From: Lytechinus variegatus
Lineage: Eukaryota > Echinodermata > Echinoidea > Temnopleuroida > Toxopneustidae
Reading direction: 5' to 3'
Length of the DNA: 64,000 nt
Assembly (NCBI RefSeq): GCF_018143015.1
Contig: NC_054747.1
Span: 39,162,233-39,226,232, forward strand
Position numbers and translations under genes: made by a program. The notes beneath the pieces were generated by a model that was not told where the DNA came from, searched no databases, and saw nothing but the letters and a program-made list of their open reading frames with translations. This document shows positions 21,501 to 29,152 of the stretch, piece by piece (position 1 is the first letter of the stretch; every line of letters begins with the position of its first letter).

Positions 21501-22159
21501 TTGCTCTTGGAAATAAGGCGGGTCTGAAAGTCAGGTAAATTTTATATTCCTATATACAGATATATTTTGAGGAAACTCTCCAAACGGGTTGAATATTAGT
21601 GCCCTTACGGTACATGTAAGTTACATCGCTACCCAGGGGGGTGTATAATGCACTGGCACGACTGGTGCACCCGGCGCCCGTGCCGCCAGGCTAGCTGCAT
21701 GCACGTTCCGTAGCGTAGAGCCGAGGGCGAGGGATGCATGTATACGCACTTACTCTGTAGCCAGTAGTAGTACTAGGCGACCCTTTCCTTCCGAATCCAA
21801 GGACCCGTTCATGCCGTTTAACGTTTTTGTAAAACTTTTACAAAACATGACAAAAATTTGTAGTTCCGAAGCCTGTTCCGAGGACCCTCCCTTTTACAAT
21901 AAGCCCGCTCCAAGCCCCCCCCCCCCCCCCCCCCGGGCATCGCAAGAACATTATCATCATTTAGACATCAATCGGGTTGCATACGTACCACGGACGTGTT
22001 GTGTGTGAACGTGTACAGCATATCGTTCCCTTCCGATACCTTTCCCGAGTAAGTTTTGTTGAAAACCGCTTCGATTCCCGGACTCGTGGCACTGCAAAAC
22101 AGGGGACCTACATTCAGAATGAAGCCGAAGTATATGAAGATTCTGAAAATATCCATCAT
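485..22159 (-). CDS. SID-1/SIDT family transmembrane protein, 10 exons, 3' part off the left edge
   Basis: Spliced gene read on the minus strand from 22159 down to 485, continuing past the window. SIDT proteins (ChUP family; C. elegans SID-1, vertebrate SIDT1/SIDT2) are multipass membrane proteins linked to double-stranded RNA and lipid/cholesterol handling, with a large N-terminal ectodomain and then about 11 membrane helices. About 328 residues are encoded here: signal peptide (about 1-24), ectodomain, first membrane helix and the start of the cytoplasmic loop. Family landmarks occur in the expected order: TYSGKVSEGN, PVLLVVKQMRSVLSW, SVSKTLCPDA, EFPEGVD, CPIFDD, QTMTKQAAITVT, FFYVVVVVHPND, then a hydrophobic helix. 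All nine introns are GT-AG and every phase matches its partner (0,2,2,0,0,0,1,1,2), strong evidence of an intact gene. Whether it is SIDT1- or SIDT2-like cannot be decided. Confidence 0.93.
829..922 (-). CDS. SIDT exon 9 (first transmembrane helix)
   Basis: Acceptor TTGACTGCAG, donor GTAAGA, 94 nt, phase 1 to 2. Encodes HEYWKP followed by a hydrophobic run IVTTFGVILAIYFLSGFII, the first membrane segment after the ectodomain. Confidence 0.9.
923..1653. other. SIDT intron 8: no feature seen
   Basis: AT-rich intronic sequence with two copies of the octamer TACATGTA (1201, 1453) and a third within 1605-1612. No exon, RNA gene or clear repeat recognised. Confidence 0.5.
1654..1719 (-). CDS. SIDT exon 8 (membrane-proximal ectodomain)
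   Basis: Acceptor ATATTCCTCCAG behind a pyrimidine tract, donor GTGAGT, 66 nt, phase 1 in and out. Encodes RTKIVTLRVKHTLE, equivalent to the basic-hydrophobic last strand before helix 1. Found because phase and homology required an exon between 2690 and 922. Confidence 0.85.
1765..2400. repeat. MITE-like insert in SIDT intron 7
   Basis: Starts at AACCCTAAAAAGAGTG with a local palindrome (GGGGGGCTGAATCAGCCCCC) and ends near 2400 in CpG-rich sequence including CGTCGCGATCGCGCGATCG. Composition differs sharply from the surrounding AT-rich intron, pointing to an inserted repeat. Ends are approximate; no target duplication identified. Confidence 0.4.
2690..2789 (-). CDS. SIDT exon 7 (ectodomain)
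   Basis: Donor GTAAGA; acceptor ATAG was chosen from several nearby AGs because it keeps phase 0 and gives RDMYKSGFFYVVVVVHPND. The F-Y/F-V-V-x-V-x-P-x-D then C pattern matches family members. 100 nt, leaving phase 1. Confidence 0.92.
3204..3290 (-). CDS. SIDT exon 6 (ectodomain)
   Basis: Acceptor TATCTCAG, donor GTAAGT, 87 nt, phase 0 to 0. Starts CPIFDDVSTVRYNEGIF and ends QTMTKQAAITVT. The Y/F-Q-x-M-T-K-x-A-A-I-T block is highly characteristic of SIDT1/2. Confidence 0.96.
3876..3974 (-). CDS. SIDT exon 5 (ectodomain)
   Basis: Acceptor TTTTGCATAG, donor GTGAGT, 99 nt, phase 0 to 0. Encodes YYQYEFPEGVDMVLVKA and ends SVQNAQ, matching the conserved Y-x-F-P-x-x-V-D and S-V-Q-N blocks. Carries a sequon (NST) beside a Cys. 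Confidence 0.94.
5051..5096 (-). CDS. SIDT exon 4 (46-nt micro-exon)
   Basis: Acceptor TTTTCAG, donor GTAAAA. The 46 nt link phase 2 to phase 0 exactly. Encodes SITFSSNPSAPQ, corresponding to the F-x-x-S-P-S-x-P-Q linker before the EFP block in vertebrate proteins. Confidence 0.88.
5971..6126 (-). CDS. SIDT exon 3 (ectodomain)
   Basis: Acceptor CCCTGCCCGCAG, donor GTAAGT, 156 nt, phase 2 in and out. Encodes YRSVSKTLCPDA, matching the conserved Y-x-x-V-S-R-T-L-C-P block, then a sequon (NTS) and a beta-strand-rich segment ending near NFVADFNL. Confidence 0.93.
6977..7098 (-). CDS. SIDT exon 2 (ectodomain)
   Basis: Acceptor TCATCAG and donor GTAAGA, 122 nt, phase 0 in and phase 2 out. Encodes EFPVLLVVKQMRSVLSWTVP, the family hallmark (hydrophobic strand, then V/I-LSW) seen in human SIDT1 and SIDT2. 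It lies 14.9 kb from exon 1, across a repeat-filled intron. Confidence 0.92.
7145..7340 (-). repeat. SINE/LINE-tail repeat copy
   Basis: Read on the minus strand: AATGGGTACCTGGCAGGAA, then GAGCGCTTAGAGACTTC and the tail AAGCGCTATATAAGCAAGT. Related sequences recur at 13916-14030 and 31190-31465, so it is a dispersed short retroelement. Confidence 0.6.
8055..8297. mobile_element. MITE with inverted ends TTTTATACAACTCCC
   Basis: Inverted ends TTTTATACAACTCCC (left) and GGGAGTTGTATAATAAAA (right). Internally, an approximately 25-bp motif (GCGTCAGAGTGCAGGATAGT) is repeated directly and partly inverted at 8130-8205. No coding capacity. Confidence 0.55.
9147..9345. repeat. tandem minisatellite, 43-49 bp unit, about 4.4 copies
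   Basis: Unit begins TATAAAACAAAACATACAT and contains AATCTAAAAATTTGTTAGTG. Units differ mainly by a small insertion (GTACGT or GCACGT). Lies in SIDT intron 1. Confidence 0.85.
10050..10520. repeat. dispersed/tandem repeat family shared with 14030-14950
   Basis: Diverged units carry TGACTTCAAGTGATGTAT, GAAAGTGAGAGAAGGATTA and ATCTGTATTGACTTT. The same order recurs at 14030-14190 and 14694-14830, where a MITE interrupts one unit. Function unknown. Confidence 0.6.
10663..10848 (+). other. unassigned 61-codon open frame in SIDT intron 1
   Basis: Starts MLLMVYKIPN and is slightly more GC-rich than its surroundings. The opening loosely resembles the L-x-x-VYK motif of LINE C-terminal segments, but nothing after it supports that. 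No splice partner or promoter recognised. Probably repeat-derived or spurious. Confidence 0.15.
11428..11602. repeat. 15-16-bp tandem repeat (ACCTCTGCCATTATT unit)
   Basis: About eleven copies of ACCTCTGCCATT followed by ATT or TTT. It abuts the large satellite foldback starting at 11617 and shares its GCCATTTT motif, so it may be a degenerate outer domain of that element. Confidence 0.8.
11617..13480. repeat. satellite foldback of about 180-bp units with inverted halves
   Basis: About eleven units spaced 145-210 bp, each with the motif AAAATGGCNGCC. Four are in plus orientation (11724, 11899, 12090, 12299) and seven inverted (12376, 12566, 12742, 12922, 13111, 13306, 13451). The outer left segment (GGTGATGTATGAGTAAAATA near 11617) reappears inverted near 12480. 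Units also share TTATGTACA and ATAAATACTGTATTT. The structure resembles long foldback transposons. No coding capacity. Confidence 0.8.
13565..14030 (+). mobile_element. tRNA-derived SINE interrupted by a MITE
   Basis: Contains a polymerase III B-box-like segment (GGTTCGAATCCC near 13617) followed by GCAAGAAACTCATCC, then after the insert AATGGGTACCCAGTAGGAAG and GCGCCTAGGAAGCTCAG. The body matches the repeat at 7145-7340. The MITE at 13680-13917 splits it. Confidence 0.65.
13680..13917. mobile_element. 238-bp MITE with TIR CCCCTACAGAAATTT
   Basis: Perfect inverted ends CCCCTACAGAAATTT and AAATTTCTGTAGGGG. The interior is a dense set of GCTAGC/GCATGC-rich palindromes. It sits inside the SINE; joining the flanks leaves a 2-bp duplication (CT). 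Confidence 0.8.
14193..14689. mobile_element. 497-bp TTAA-type MITE, copy 1
   Basis: Inverted ends AGGGGAAGTTCACCCTGA and TCAGGGTGAACTTCCCCT, flanked on both sides by TTAA (14189-14192, 14690-14693), a piggyBac-like target duplication. Subterminal arms are inverted too. A second copy of identical length lies at 27246-27742. Confidence 0.9.
14970..15290. repeat. foldback of short ATGGTCTAAT-type repeats
   Basis: Left half carries repeated motifs like CATTTGGTCCAA and ATTCCGTC; the right half carries complements such as TTAGACCAAATGG and GACGAAATGGTGAGTGG. The result is a degenerate inverted repeat of about 20-bp units. Confidence 0.65.
15941..16029 (+). other. short signal-peptide-like open segment, unassigned
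   Basis: From the ATG at 15941 a frame reads ILSVCLVAITLQSVDA after a basic start, resembling a signal peptide. It then runs into the element at 16030. No donor site or partner exon was found, and it lies antisense inside SIDT intron 1. Low confidence. Confidence 0.12.
16030..16244. mobile_element. 215-bp nonautonomous element with TIR CAGAGCTGCCAA
   Basis: Ends CAGAGCTGCCAA and TTGGCAGCTCTG are perfect inverted repeats. The interior has repeated (inverted) CAGTATTT motifs. CAGAG-type ends suggest hAT-like mobilisation, but no clean 8-bp duplication is visible. Confidence 0.65.
17968..18480. repeat. direct duplication of about 185 bp in SIDT intron 1
   Basis: Copies at about 17968-18155 and 18298-18480 share CACATGTATTGC, TCGCACCATGAAC, GTGGATTTCTAACTAGTGGG and GGCATGTAATGAA. 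The first copy opens with a short hairpin (GCGAGGTTAGTATACTAAG then CTAACCTCGC). Confidence 0.7.
18880..19380 (+). pseudogene. LINE reverse transcriptase, N-terminal fragment
   Basis: Contains the RT fingers/palm blocks through GVPQGSVL, ending at a stop created by the inserted element. Homology extends a few codons upstream (from about 18871) with no credible start, consistent with 5' truncation. Confidence 0.88.
19378..20191. mobile_element. 814-bp TIR element inserted in the LINE
   Basis: Perfect inverted ends TAGGGACAGTGATTTTCCG and CGGAAAATCACTGTCCCTA, flanked by the duplicated target GTTCTC (19372-19377, 20192-20197). Subterminal zones are rich in ACGGAAAA repeats in both orientations. 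No transposase; superfamily not assigned. Confidence 0.9.
20198..21217 (+). pseudogene. LINE reverse transcriptase, C-terminal fragment
   Basis: Resumes directly after the inserted element with FINDLPE and the catalytic YADDTKLF, then the thumb and the C-terminal region ending in a stop at 21215-21217. The last 60 or so residues after the WNSLPAEVV block are typical of LINE tails and variable. Confidence 0.88.
21989..22159 (-). CDS. SIDT exon 1: start, signal peptide, first ectodomain strand
   Basis: Begins at the double Met (22159 or 22156) with a hydrophobic stretch IFIYFGFILNVGPLFCSA, a signal peptide with probable cleavage near residue 24. The segment TYSGKVSEGNDMLYTFTHN corresponds to the first ectodomain strand of vertebrate SIDT proteins. 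Two N-glycosylation sequons are visible (NKT, NTS). The donor GTACGTAT follows codon GTG, leaving phase 0. No TATA box was seen upstream. Confidence 0.88.
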
Positions 22160-23154
22160 CGGACTCGTCTCCGCTTTGTGATTGAGTTTACAATGTATGT
22201 TTTGTGTTTGTTTTTTACAACAAACTTGCGACAGCTGCTCGGTTGATCATGTGAATGTTGTGGACAGTCGATTTTTTCCCCGATTCGGTAAAACGCCCTC
22301 TATCGCCAAATCAAAGGAAATGAGGGGGAAATCCCTAAAATCATGTAAACAAAACCTGGGTGGAAGGTATGATGAAGGTACTATGAAGGTACTATTACCT
22401 GTCTATCCAAAACTATCTTCTTCCATGCAAGACAAGCTGACCAATAAACTGTTACTCTTCCCGCACAAGATCCACATCTTTCGTACCTCCTTTCTCTCTT
22501 CTCTCTCTTGAATGTGTAATTGTATTGTATCACCGATACCTATTCTAGTCTGAGGAAGTGATTTGTGCTCTTATAATTATTTATGCAACAATACAGCAAC
22601 CAGCTCTAGATCTCCAGGATCAGCGGAGGAAGAAAAAGATGAGGAGATACCGGTCGTTTTGTTATAAACCTTAGATAATAAAACATTTACCAATAGAAAT
22701 GTTTAATCATGGACGGATCCCAATGCCAAAAGTTTTACGTATTTGGCATGATTGGTAGGTAAAGACGTTTGTTTATTTTTAACAGGTTTTTTTTTATGTG
22801 GAAAATTATGTTTTAGCAATTTTATACACAGGCCCACTAACTTTTTGGCTCGACATTTTGTTCGTTACTCCCCTTTCAGCTTGTAAACAGCGCTAAACAA
22901 TGAATTCAGTTTCAGCCCCCCGCCCATTTATTAAATCTTGATTTTACCAGTCACTGTATTTCCTGGACGAGTAATCAAAAGCATACAGTTATTTTTCAAA
23001 ATTTATAATTTGTTTTCCAACCTTTGGCTCTGTTGCACACAGAGTTTCAATCAACACATTGATTCACCCCCACTCTATTTCGTACCTATTTGCTGGGGTT
23101 GATCTATTTCATTTCACTTTCATTACTAACTTCTCTGTCTTGTCTTTCCGTTAA
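22160..23154. promoter_or_regulatory. upstream region of the SIDT gene; no other gene seen
   Basis: Immediately upstream (on the minus strand) of the SIDT start, so it should contain its promoter. No TATA box recognised. No exon or clear mobile element seen. Confidence 0.35.
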
Positions 23155-23520
23155 TGCCCACAATCATTATATTGATTATTATGGCATATGAACGTCAAGA
23201 TTGACTTGACTTACCGGGACCGGCAGGTGCAATACACCGGGTGAACACCCTACTCTTTGACGAATAGTGTATTGGTTTTAACGTGCATAGGTTGTGACTC
23301 TCCTATACACGGGACCAACATTTGCGTCCTTTCCGATGGACGGAGTGTTTTCCAACTGCATTCACACCTGCACTGAATACAGTGGTGAGGCACGATAACA
23401 CACAACGCTATAGCATCAGATTTTAGACGCGTTTCGGCATGAGCGGGACTCGAACCCCTCACGTTGAGATCTACGATCTTATCCGAAACATGCGCTCTAA
23501 CCGACTGAGCTACGCTGCCT
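23155..23520 (-). mobile_element. tRNA-derived SINE
   Basis: The minus-strand head (23520 down to about 23437) is tRNA-like: A box TAGCTCAGTCGGTTAGAGCG and B box GGTTCGAGTCC. It continues into a tRNA-unrelated body of about 280 bp. The acceptor stem pairs only partly (GGCA/TGCC), so a SINE is more likely than a tRNA gene. Right end approximate. Confidence 0.7.
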
Positions 23521-23524
23521 CTCT

Positions 23525-23834
23525 TTCTGATATTTTACTCTCACTCCCTTTTTTCCACACTTTATCAAATTTTCTTATTATTTGTCAAATTATTTTCTTC
23601 CTCATGAATCACTTTCTGTCATTTTTCATGATTTCCTTTCTTTCACGCTCTCCCTTCTTCCACGTATTCACCTTTCTCCTATCATCTCCATTTTAAGGAA
23701 AGGAAATCCAATTTCTTTCACCTTTTTGAAAATTTCCTTCTTTATTTCCTTTTTCTCATTGTCGTTTAATCTCTCTACCCCCTTTCTCCCTCTCTATCAC
23801 TCTATCTATCACTCTATCTATCTATCTATCTATT

Positions 23835-23865
<31 letters not shown>

Positions 23866-23960
23866 CTATCTGTCCGTCTGTTTATCTATCCATCTATCTA
23901 CATACGTATTTGTCTATTTCCTATCTCCCTCTATCTCTCTGCCTCCTCTTCTCTCTATCC
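23525..23960. repeat. pyrimidine-rich tract with TCTA/TCTG microsatellite
   Basis: Pyrimidine-rich sequence leading into tandem TCTA then TCTG tetranucleotides (about 23790-23900). Predicted frames through it are low-complexity artefacts. Confidence 0.8.
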
Positions 23961-24843
23961 CCTCATAAAGAGCTCAAATATTCACAATCTACTCAATCCT
24001 AACGCTTATACGCTTATAAAAAAACAAATGAATAGAAACGAATTCCCACAATTGAAAGACGATTAAAAACAATGTAAGTAAACATGATTCATTGCTTTTT
24101 ATTTCCAATTCAGCGTTGAAAAAGCATTTTTTTTTTATTCAGCGTTAAATGAAGGCAATAATATTAACATGCTTTGCAAAATGCAAGCTGCTTTTTTTTT
24201 AATTCAGCGTTATATGAAGAGAATATTAACAAACCGGTTGTTTGATATTAACAGTTTCTTACGCTTGTTATTTTATCATTTGTGTGACAGAAGCCAAATG
24301 ACATACAATAATAGCTTGTCAAGAAATAAATACGATTTAAATTTTACAGAAACAATTTTTCTACTAACATTCACGCAGGTACACAAACATACATACGAAT
24401 GAGCTTAAACAATAATAAATATGCATATTTTAATATTCACATATTTATTATTAATTCAATATTACTCCCAAAAATATATCAGAAAGTCATACATGCATTT
24501 ACTAGGATATTACTTCAGCTGCTTAACATGTAAAAAAAGGGGGGGGGGCAAAGCACAAGGGCGGGCGGTTTACAATAAAACGTCTTTTACTTTGGCGATT
24601 GTCTTTTTCAATTGTTAATAATTATGTTCATGAAATTCTGCTTCTATAATTGATATCTGCGACATATATATTTTAGAAATAAATTCCAGGTGATTGACGA
24701 AAGCTCAAAAAGCTCATAAATACAAACAAAAAAATTGGTAAACTTTCTCGATCAGGTTTGTCTAACAATTCGCACGAGGGGGTTTAAGCAGGCGTACAGC
24801 TTACAATATTATAGCAGCAATAAAATTGGCCAATTTAGGTCCA
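23961..24843. other. intergenic, AT-rich, no gene seen
   Basis: Includes direct repeats of TTCAGCGTTA (24111-24210) and a G-run near 24540. No exon, promoter or RNA gene recognised. Confidence 0.4.
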
Positions 24844-25094
24844 CACTGCAAAAACTCCGGTGTTGATTTAACACCAGCCCAGAATCTATATCTGTCCACA
24901 TCAGAAAAGTGTTGAAATAACACGAGGTTGGAATCAAACTGATGCTCTTTTAATACTAATTCGTGTTGTATAAACACATATCTGGTGTTAGACCAAAACC
25001 AAACTGGTGTTGTGTAACACTTCTCTGGCATGTCTGGTATGGACAGATATAGATTCCGGCCTGGTGTTAAATCAACACTGGAGTTCTTGCAGTG
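24844..25094. mobile_element. 251-bp MITE with TIR CACTGCAAAAACTCC
   Basis: Ends CACTGCAAAAACTCCGGTGT and ACACTGGAGTTCTTGCAGTG are inverted; the interior carries repeated GGTGTT/AACACC motifs. Lies just 3' of gene A and could fall in its 3'UTR. Confidence 0.8.
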
Positions 25095-25326
25095 CAAATA
25101 TGTGAGCTATGTTTAACAATGCTACGCATGCAAAATTCCTACATGCATTATTAGCTCCAATGAATGGAAGCAGTGTGTTGTTCGGATAATGAAAAATAGT
25201 TTCCGAGCCTTGAAAAGCTAAAATCATACCCCTTCCAGCATTTGGTCACAGATTTCTTTGTTCTTTATGAGATTAAACTTTTCAGTGTTTTTTCTTAATT
25301 TGCTCCAATTATCCCCCCATTTAGTA

Positions 25327-26249
25327 TCACTCTCCTGGGCAGATATCTCCTCGACGTATACACATGGTAGTACTTGGTGGAGTGGTAGGTGTGGTAGGAG
25401 TCGAAGGGGTAGTTTGTGTCGTAGGGGTCGTAGGTGTCGTCGTAGTAGCAGGTGTTGTAGGAGTCGTAGGTGTCGTCGGTGTTGTAGGGGTTGTTGGTGT
25501 CGTAGGAGTTGTAGGAGTAGTTGGTGTGGTAGTAGTCGTAGGTGTCGTCGGTGTTGTAGGGGTGGTAGGAGTCGTAGGTGTCGTGGTAGTAGTAGGTGTT
25601 TTAGGAGTAGTTGGCGTCGTCGTTGTTGTTGGCATAGTAGTCGTAGGGGTAGTTGATGTCGTTGGCGTCGTAGGGGTCGTTGGGATGGTAGTAGTTGTAG
25701 GAGTGGTTGGGATGGTAGTAGTTGTAGGAGTGGTTGGGATTGTAGGCGTTGTAGCTGTTGTAATTGTCTTTGAAGTGGTTGGTGTAGTGGGAGTGGTAGG
25801 TGTGGTTGGAGAGCTGGATGTGATGGGAGTTGCCGTTGCTTTCTGCGTCGAAGGAGTGGCTGTCGTCGAAGTGGCTGGCTCCGTAGTTTCAACTCGAACT
25901 GTAGGCGTCATAGAGGGTGTCACCGTCGTTTCTAGTGGTGTTGGTGGTGGTGGTGGCAGCGGAGTTGTCGCCGCCGTGCGAGCTGATGTAACGCTTGGTG
26001 GCATGGTTCTGGGAAGTGTTGTCACTGTTGTGGTAGGAAGAGTTGCCGAGGGATATGTCTTTCTGAAACGCTCGTCGGATGAATCATTGCTCTCACTTCT
26101 GCTACCACTGTTGCCACCACTTCTGCTTCCAATACTGCTTCCACCGCTGCTGCTACCACTCTTGCTTCCCGATCGTTTCTGATATCTCCTACCACCGATG
26201 AGGGCCAAGTCAGAGAAGAGAGATCCGATCCTGCGTTCAGCTGGATGAG
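25327..26249 (-). CDS. gene A main exon
   Basis: Acceptor TATTTTTCAAAG, 923 nt, phase 1 in, ending in TGA. The (P-T-T)n coding repeat from about 25345 to 25790 is a coding minisatellite and likely to vary in length between alleles. Confidence 0.8.
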
Positions 26250-26546
26250 CTTTGAAAAATAAACAAAAGAAATACAGATATTTAAAAAAGAAAAGTCCCA
26301 TTATGTTGAGTTGATTCCGATAATACAAAACACAGGCAAAGCAAACAAACCTTACATATGAGAAATTCAACAAAGGTTAATAGTACTGTATAATTATCAA
26401 GATGTTTTATTTTGTCTAGTTCTGTCTTTTTATACTTCCTCTCCCGATTTCATCATTGTCATGATTGTTAAAGTCTGTTCAAGTTGGAAATTGTAATTAG
26501 TCGAAAGAAAGAAAGAAGGAAGGAAGGGAGAGAGAGAGAGAGAGAG

Positions 26547-26577
<31 letters not shown>

Positions 26578-29152
26578 AGGGCAAGGCATGGCAAGCAAAA
26601 GCAAGAACTGAAGAAAATATTATTAATTCGAATGAAAAGCTTAAAAGCTTATATTATACTAAATACTTATTATCATTCATGAATTCCTTTAACACACACG
26701 ATTTTTTTAAAGACATGGCTCAGACTAATTGTTTAAAGTATGGCTGAAGATGATTGATGCATAGAAAATTATTTCATTTGCAAGGGATCTTAATCAATTT
26801 TCCCCGCGTGAGCCAACACGTTAGAAATTTTGGCCAACATTTATTTTTAGTTCTAGCGGCCCCGTACCGTTTCGCCCCTCAGCTCAGCTTTCCCAAATCT
26901 AATTTTGTGGTTTTGGCTCACAAACAAATGCTCAGGCGAGGGAACATTTCATGAAACATATAGTCGGTGACTTTAATTGACTATTTGTTATAAGCTACTG
27001 AAATCCTGCTGTCTGATTGGTTTAGGCAAGGAGCTCCTTGGTTTAGGGTAAACATATTAGTGGAAATCACTTTTGGATGTGCTTCATGAAACACTCCACA
27101 TCCCAACAATTTTATCTTTTGAACGATTGTGGGACGATTAATTCTAAAAGCATGAGCAGTTTTGCTTTGTTTTTTTTTAGTTCATTATTGCAAACCATTA
27201 CATATAAGATGATAAAAGTTAATAAAGATCAGTTTTAAGTCTGATAGGGGAAGTTCACCCTGACAAAAAGTTTATTGTAAAAATAGCAGAAAAAATAATA
27301 AAAAATATTGCCGAAGGCTTGAGAAAAATTCACCAAATAATTAAAAAGTAATTAGAATTTCAATTATTTGATTTGTGACGTCATATGCGAGCAGCATTCC
27401 TACATAGCGAATGGTAAAAAATCAATGAAATGTCATTTTCTCATAAAATTGAAAATGGTTTTCACGGTACCTTTTGTATATCAATAGACAAATTACTTCA
27501 CACCCGATCACGAATAGAAAACAAAATTAAGTCATCAGGAACCATACAGAATTCGAAATTCATGCATTTCATATTACATAACACATTGGGCAGCTGCTCG
27601 TTTATGACGTCACAAATCCAAAACTTTGAACTCTAATAACTTTCTTACTCTTTAACGGATTTTCCTCAAACCTTCACCAATATTTTTCAATATTTTTTCT
27701 GCTATTTTTACAACAAAGTTTTCTTCAGGGTGAACTTCCCCTTTAAGTGTGATCGCAGAAATAACTTTATCTATCACTATGAATAGTGAATGAGAAAATA
27801 AAATTTACTTTAGCGTAAAAGCTTTGTTTTTTAAAGAAAAGTCTTCAGTCTGTTTTTTTTTATTCCTTTAATTTTCATTATGACCAGGTATTTCATAATA
27901 CTCTGTATGATTCTATCTTATTTCGCAAATTAGATTACAATTAATATAGTTTGATCACAAGTGCAACATTTGCATAACTTATACAAAATTGTTCAATTTA
28001 AAAAATACAAAATGTGGGAATATAAGAAAAAAAGAACGTTCGTCTTCTTTATGTCCGATTTCGATGTAATTTACACTATATTGCCACCTTTATTTTCCAT
28101 TATTTCAAGTCAAGCAAATTTATGGCAAATAAAACATTCGAGAACTTTCAGAAAATTAGACTATATAGTAAGAGCGGCAAAACGGAAGCTCATTAGCATA
28201 GGATTATGGGAAGGCTCATGGAGATGAACATTGACTCCTTTAATGCGTTGATTCGTGAAGGTCACATCGTGAGGCACTGTTCTCATTTTTTTTCTGGATT
28301 TTTTTTTTAGAGATTGCATTCAATGTTGGCCAAATTGAATAAATTCATTACAGCCGATATTTGTTAGCTTGAATGCAAACATGGTGAAGTCTGTAACGAT
28401 GCAAATTTGTTCTGTATATACTTGACATGTTTCACAATGATATAGCAATTAATGAAAGATTAATTAGTAATATTGATGAGAGGTTTATTTACTCATCTAA
28501 CACAATTTACAGCCCAAAAGTAAGAAATCCCCAATTTAAGAATATACCATTTGTTCTCAGTGAAACACATGTTTCGTATAGAACTTTGGGAGAAATGTTC
28601 CGACACTTATTACTTATCTTTTGTGTTTAAACTGAAGGAAAAAACACGAAAAGAAAATAATAACAGTCAATTGCACAATGGCAAAAATGTTAAATATTTA
28701 AATAACAATAATAGCATGAAACTGAAAAAATAGTTTTCAAATTAAAGGAAGGGGTCGAAGAGGAAGAAGAAGAAGAAGAAGAAGAAGAAGGAGAAAAATA
28801 ATAATAAGAAGAAAAAGAATAAGAAGAGGAGGAAGAAGAAGTAGAAAAAGAAGAAAAGAAGAAGAACAACAACAAACAACTGAGAAGAAAAGAACGGTGA
28901 CTATTAAAAGGAAGACAAGGAAGAAAAATAAGAAGAAGAAGAAGAAATAAAAATAAAAGAAGAAGAACAAACAAGAAGAAAAGAACGATGACTAAGAGGA
29001 GGGGGGGGGGGAGAAGAAAACTAAAAGTGAATAGGAAACGGAGAAAAGGAAAATTAAAAAAAAAAGGGAAGAGGAAACTTACCATCCGCTGATTCATTGT
29101 GTAACAGAGATGATAAATGCAGTAAGATGGAGATCATATATCCAAGGTTCAT
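25327..29152 (-). CDS. gene A: secreted Ser-rich/Thr-Pro-rich (mucin-like) protein, about 330 aa
   Basis: Two coding exons, 29152-29083 and 26249-25327, joined by a phase-1 GT-AG intron. Order: signal peptide (residues 1-22, YMISILLHLSSLL core); charged segment starting AHPAERRIGSLF; dibasic YQKR (about 46-49) followed at once by Ser; a Ser/Gly-rich block with acidic patches (50-83); a long Thr/Pro region dominated by T-P-T repeats (about 88-318), expected to be heavily O-glycosylated; and a short Cys-bearing end CIRRGDICPGE containing an RGD triplet. Exact family not recognised. Shares its exon plan with genes B and C. Alternatives: mucin, matrix or adhesive protein, or prepropeptide. The opposite-strand Val/Gly frame is a shadow of the repeats. 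Confidence 0.75.
27246..27742. mobile_element. 497-bp TTAA-type MITE, copy 2
   Basis: Same length and inverted ends as the copy at 14193-14689 and nearly identical by eye. Right flank retains TTAA (27743-27746); the left flank has diverged. Confidence 0.88.
28755..29000. repeat. purine-rich GAA/GAAAA tract
   Basis: Almost pure purine on the plus strand. It is intronic in gene A on the minus strand, so it would form a long pyrimidine tract in the transcript. Open frames across it are artefacts. Confidence 0.85.
29083..29152 (-). CDS. gene A signal-peptide exon
   Basis: ATG directly follows an acceptor (TTTTCCATAG), so a 5'UTR intron precedes it. Encodes 23 residues plus one base; donor GTAAGT. 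The hydrophobic core and small residues before ADA fit a cleaved signal peptide. Confidence 0.75.

Larger units (their letters stand above)
26250..29082. other. gene A coding intron: simple repeats and one MITE
   Basis: Holds a GAAA/GA microsatellite (about 26505-26580), the TTAA-type MITE at 27246-27742 and a purine-rich GAA-type tract (28755-29000). No exon recognised; the remainder is AT-rich. Confidence 0.55.

Noticed and set aside
23437..23520. possible tRNA gene
   Set aside because: A and B boxes are present but the acceptor stem pairs poorly and a tRNA-unrelated body follows, so a SINE fits better.
25224..25892. Leu/Gln/Arg-rich frame on the minus strand
   Set aside because: Alternative frame of the same gene A repeat; low complexity and not continuous with the signal exon phase.
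25364..26182. 272-codon Val/Gly-rich open frame on the plus strand
   Set aside because: It is the antisense shadow of the Thr/Pro repeat of gene A; no splice sites or signal peptide, and repetitive only because the opposite strand is.
28690..29097. Phe/Ser/Leu-rich frames on the minus strand
   Set aside because: Translation of a purine-rich GAA-type microsatellite.
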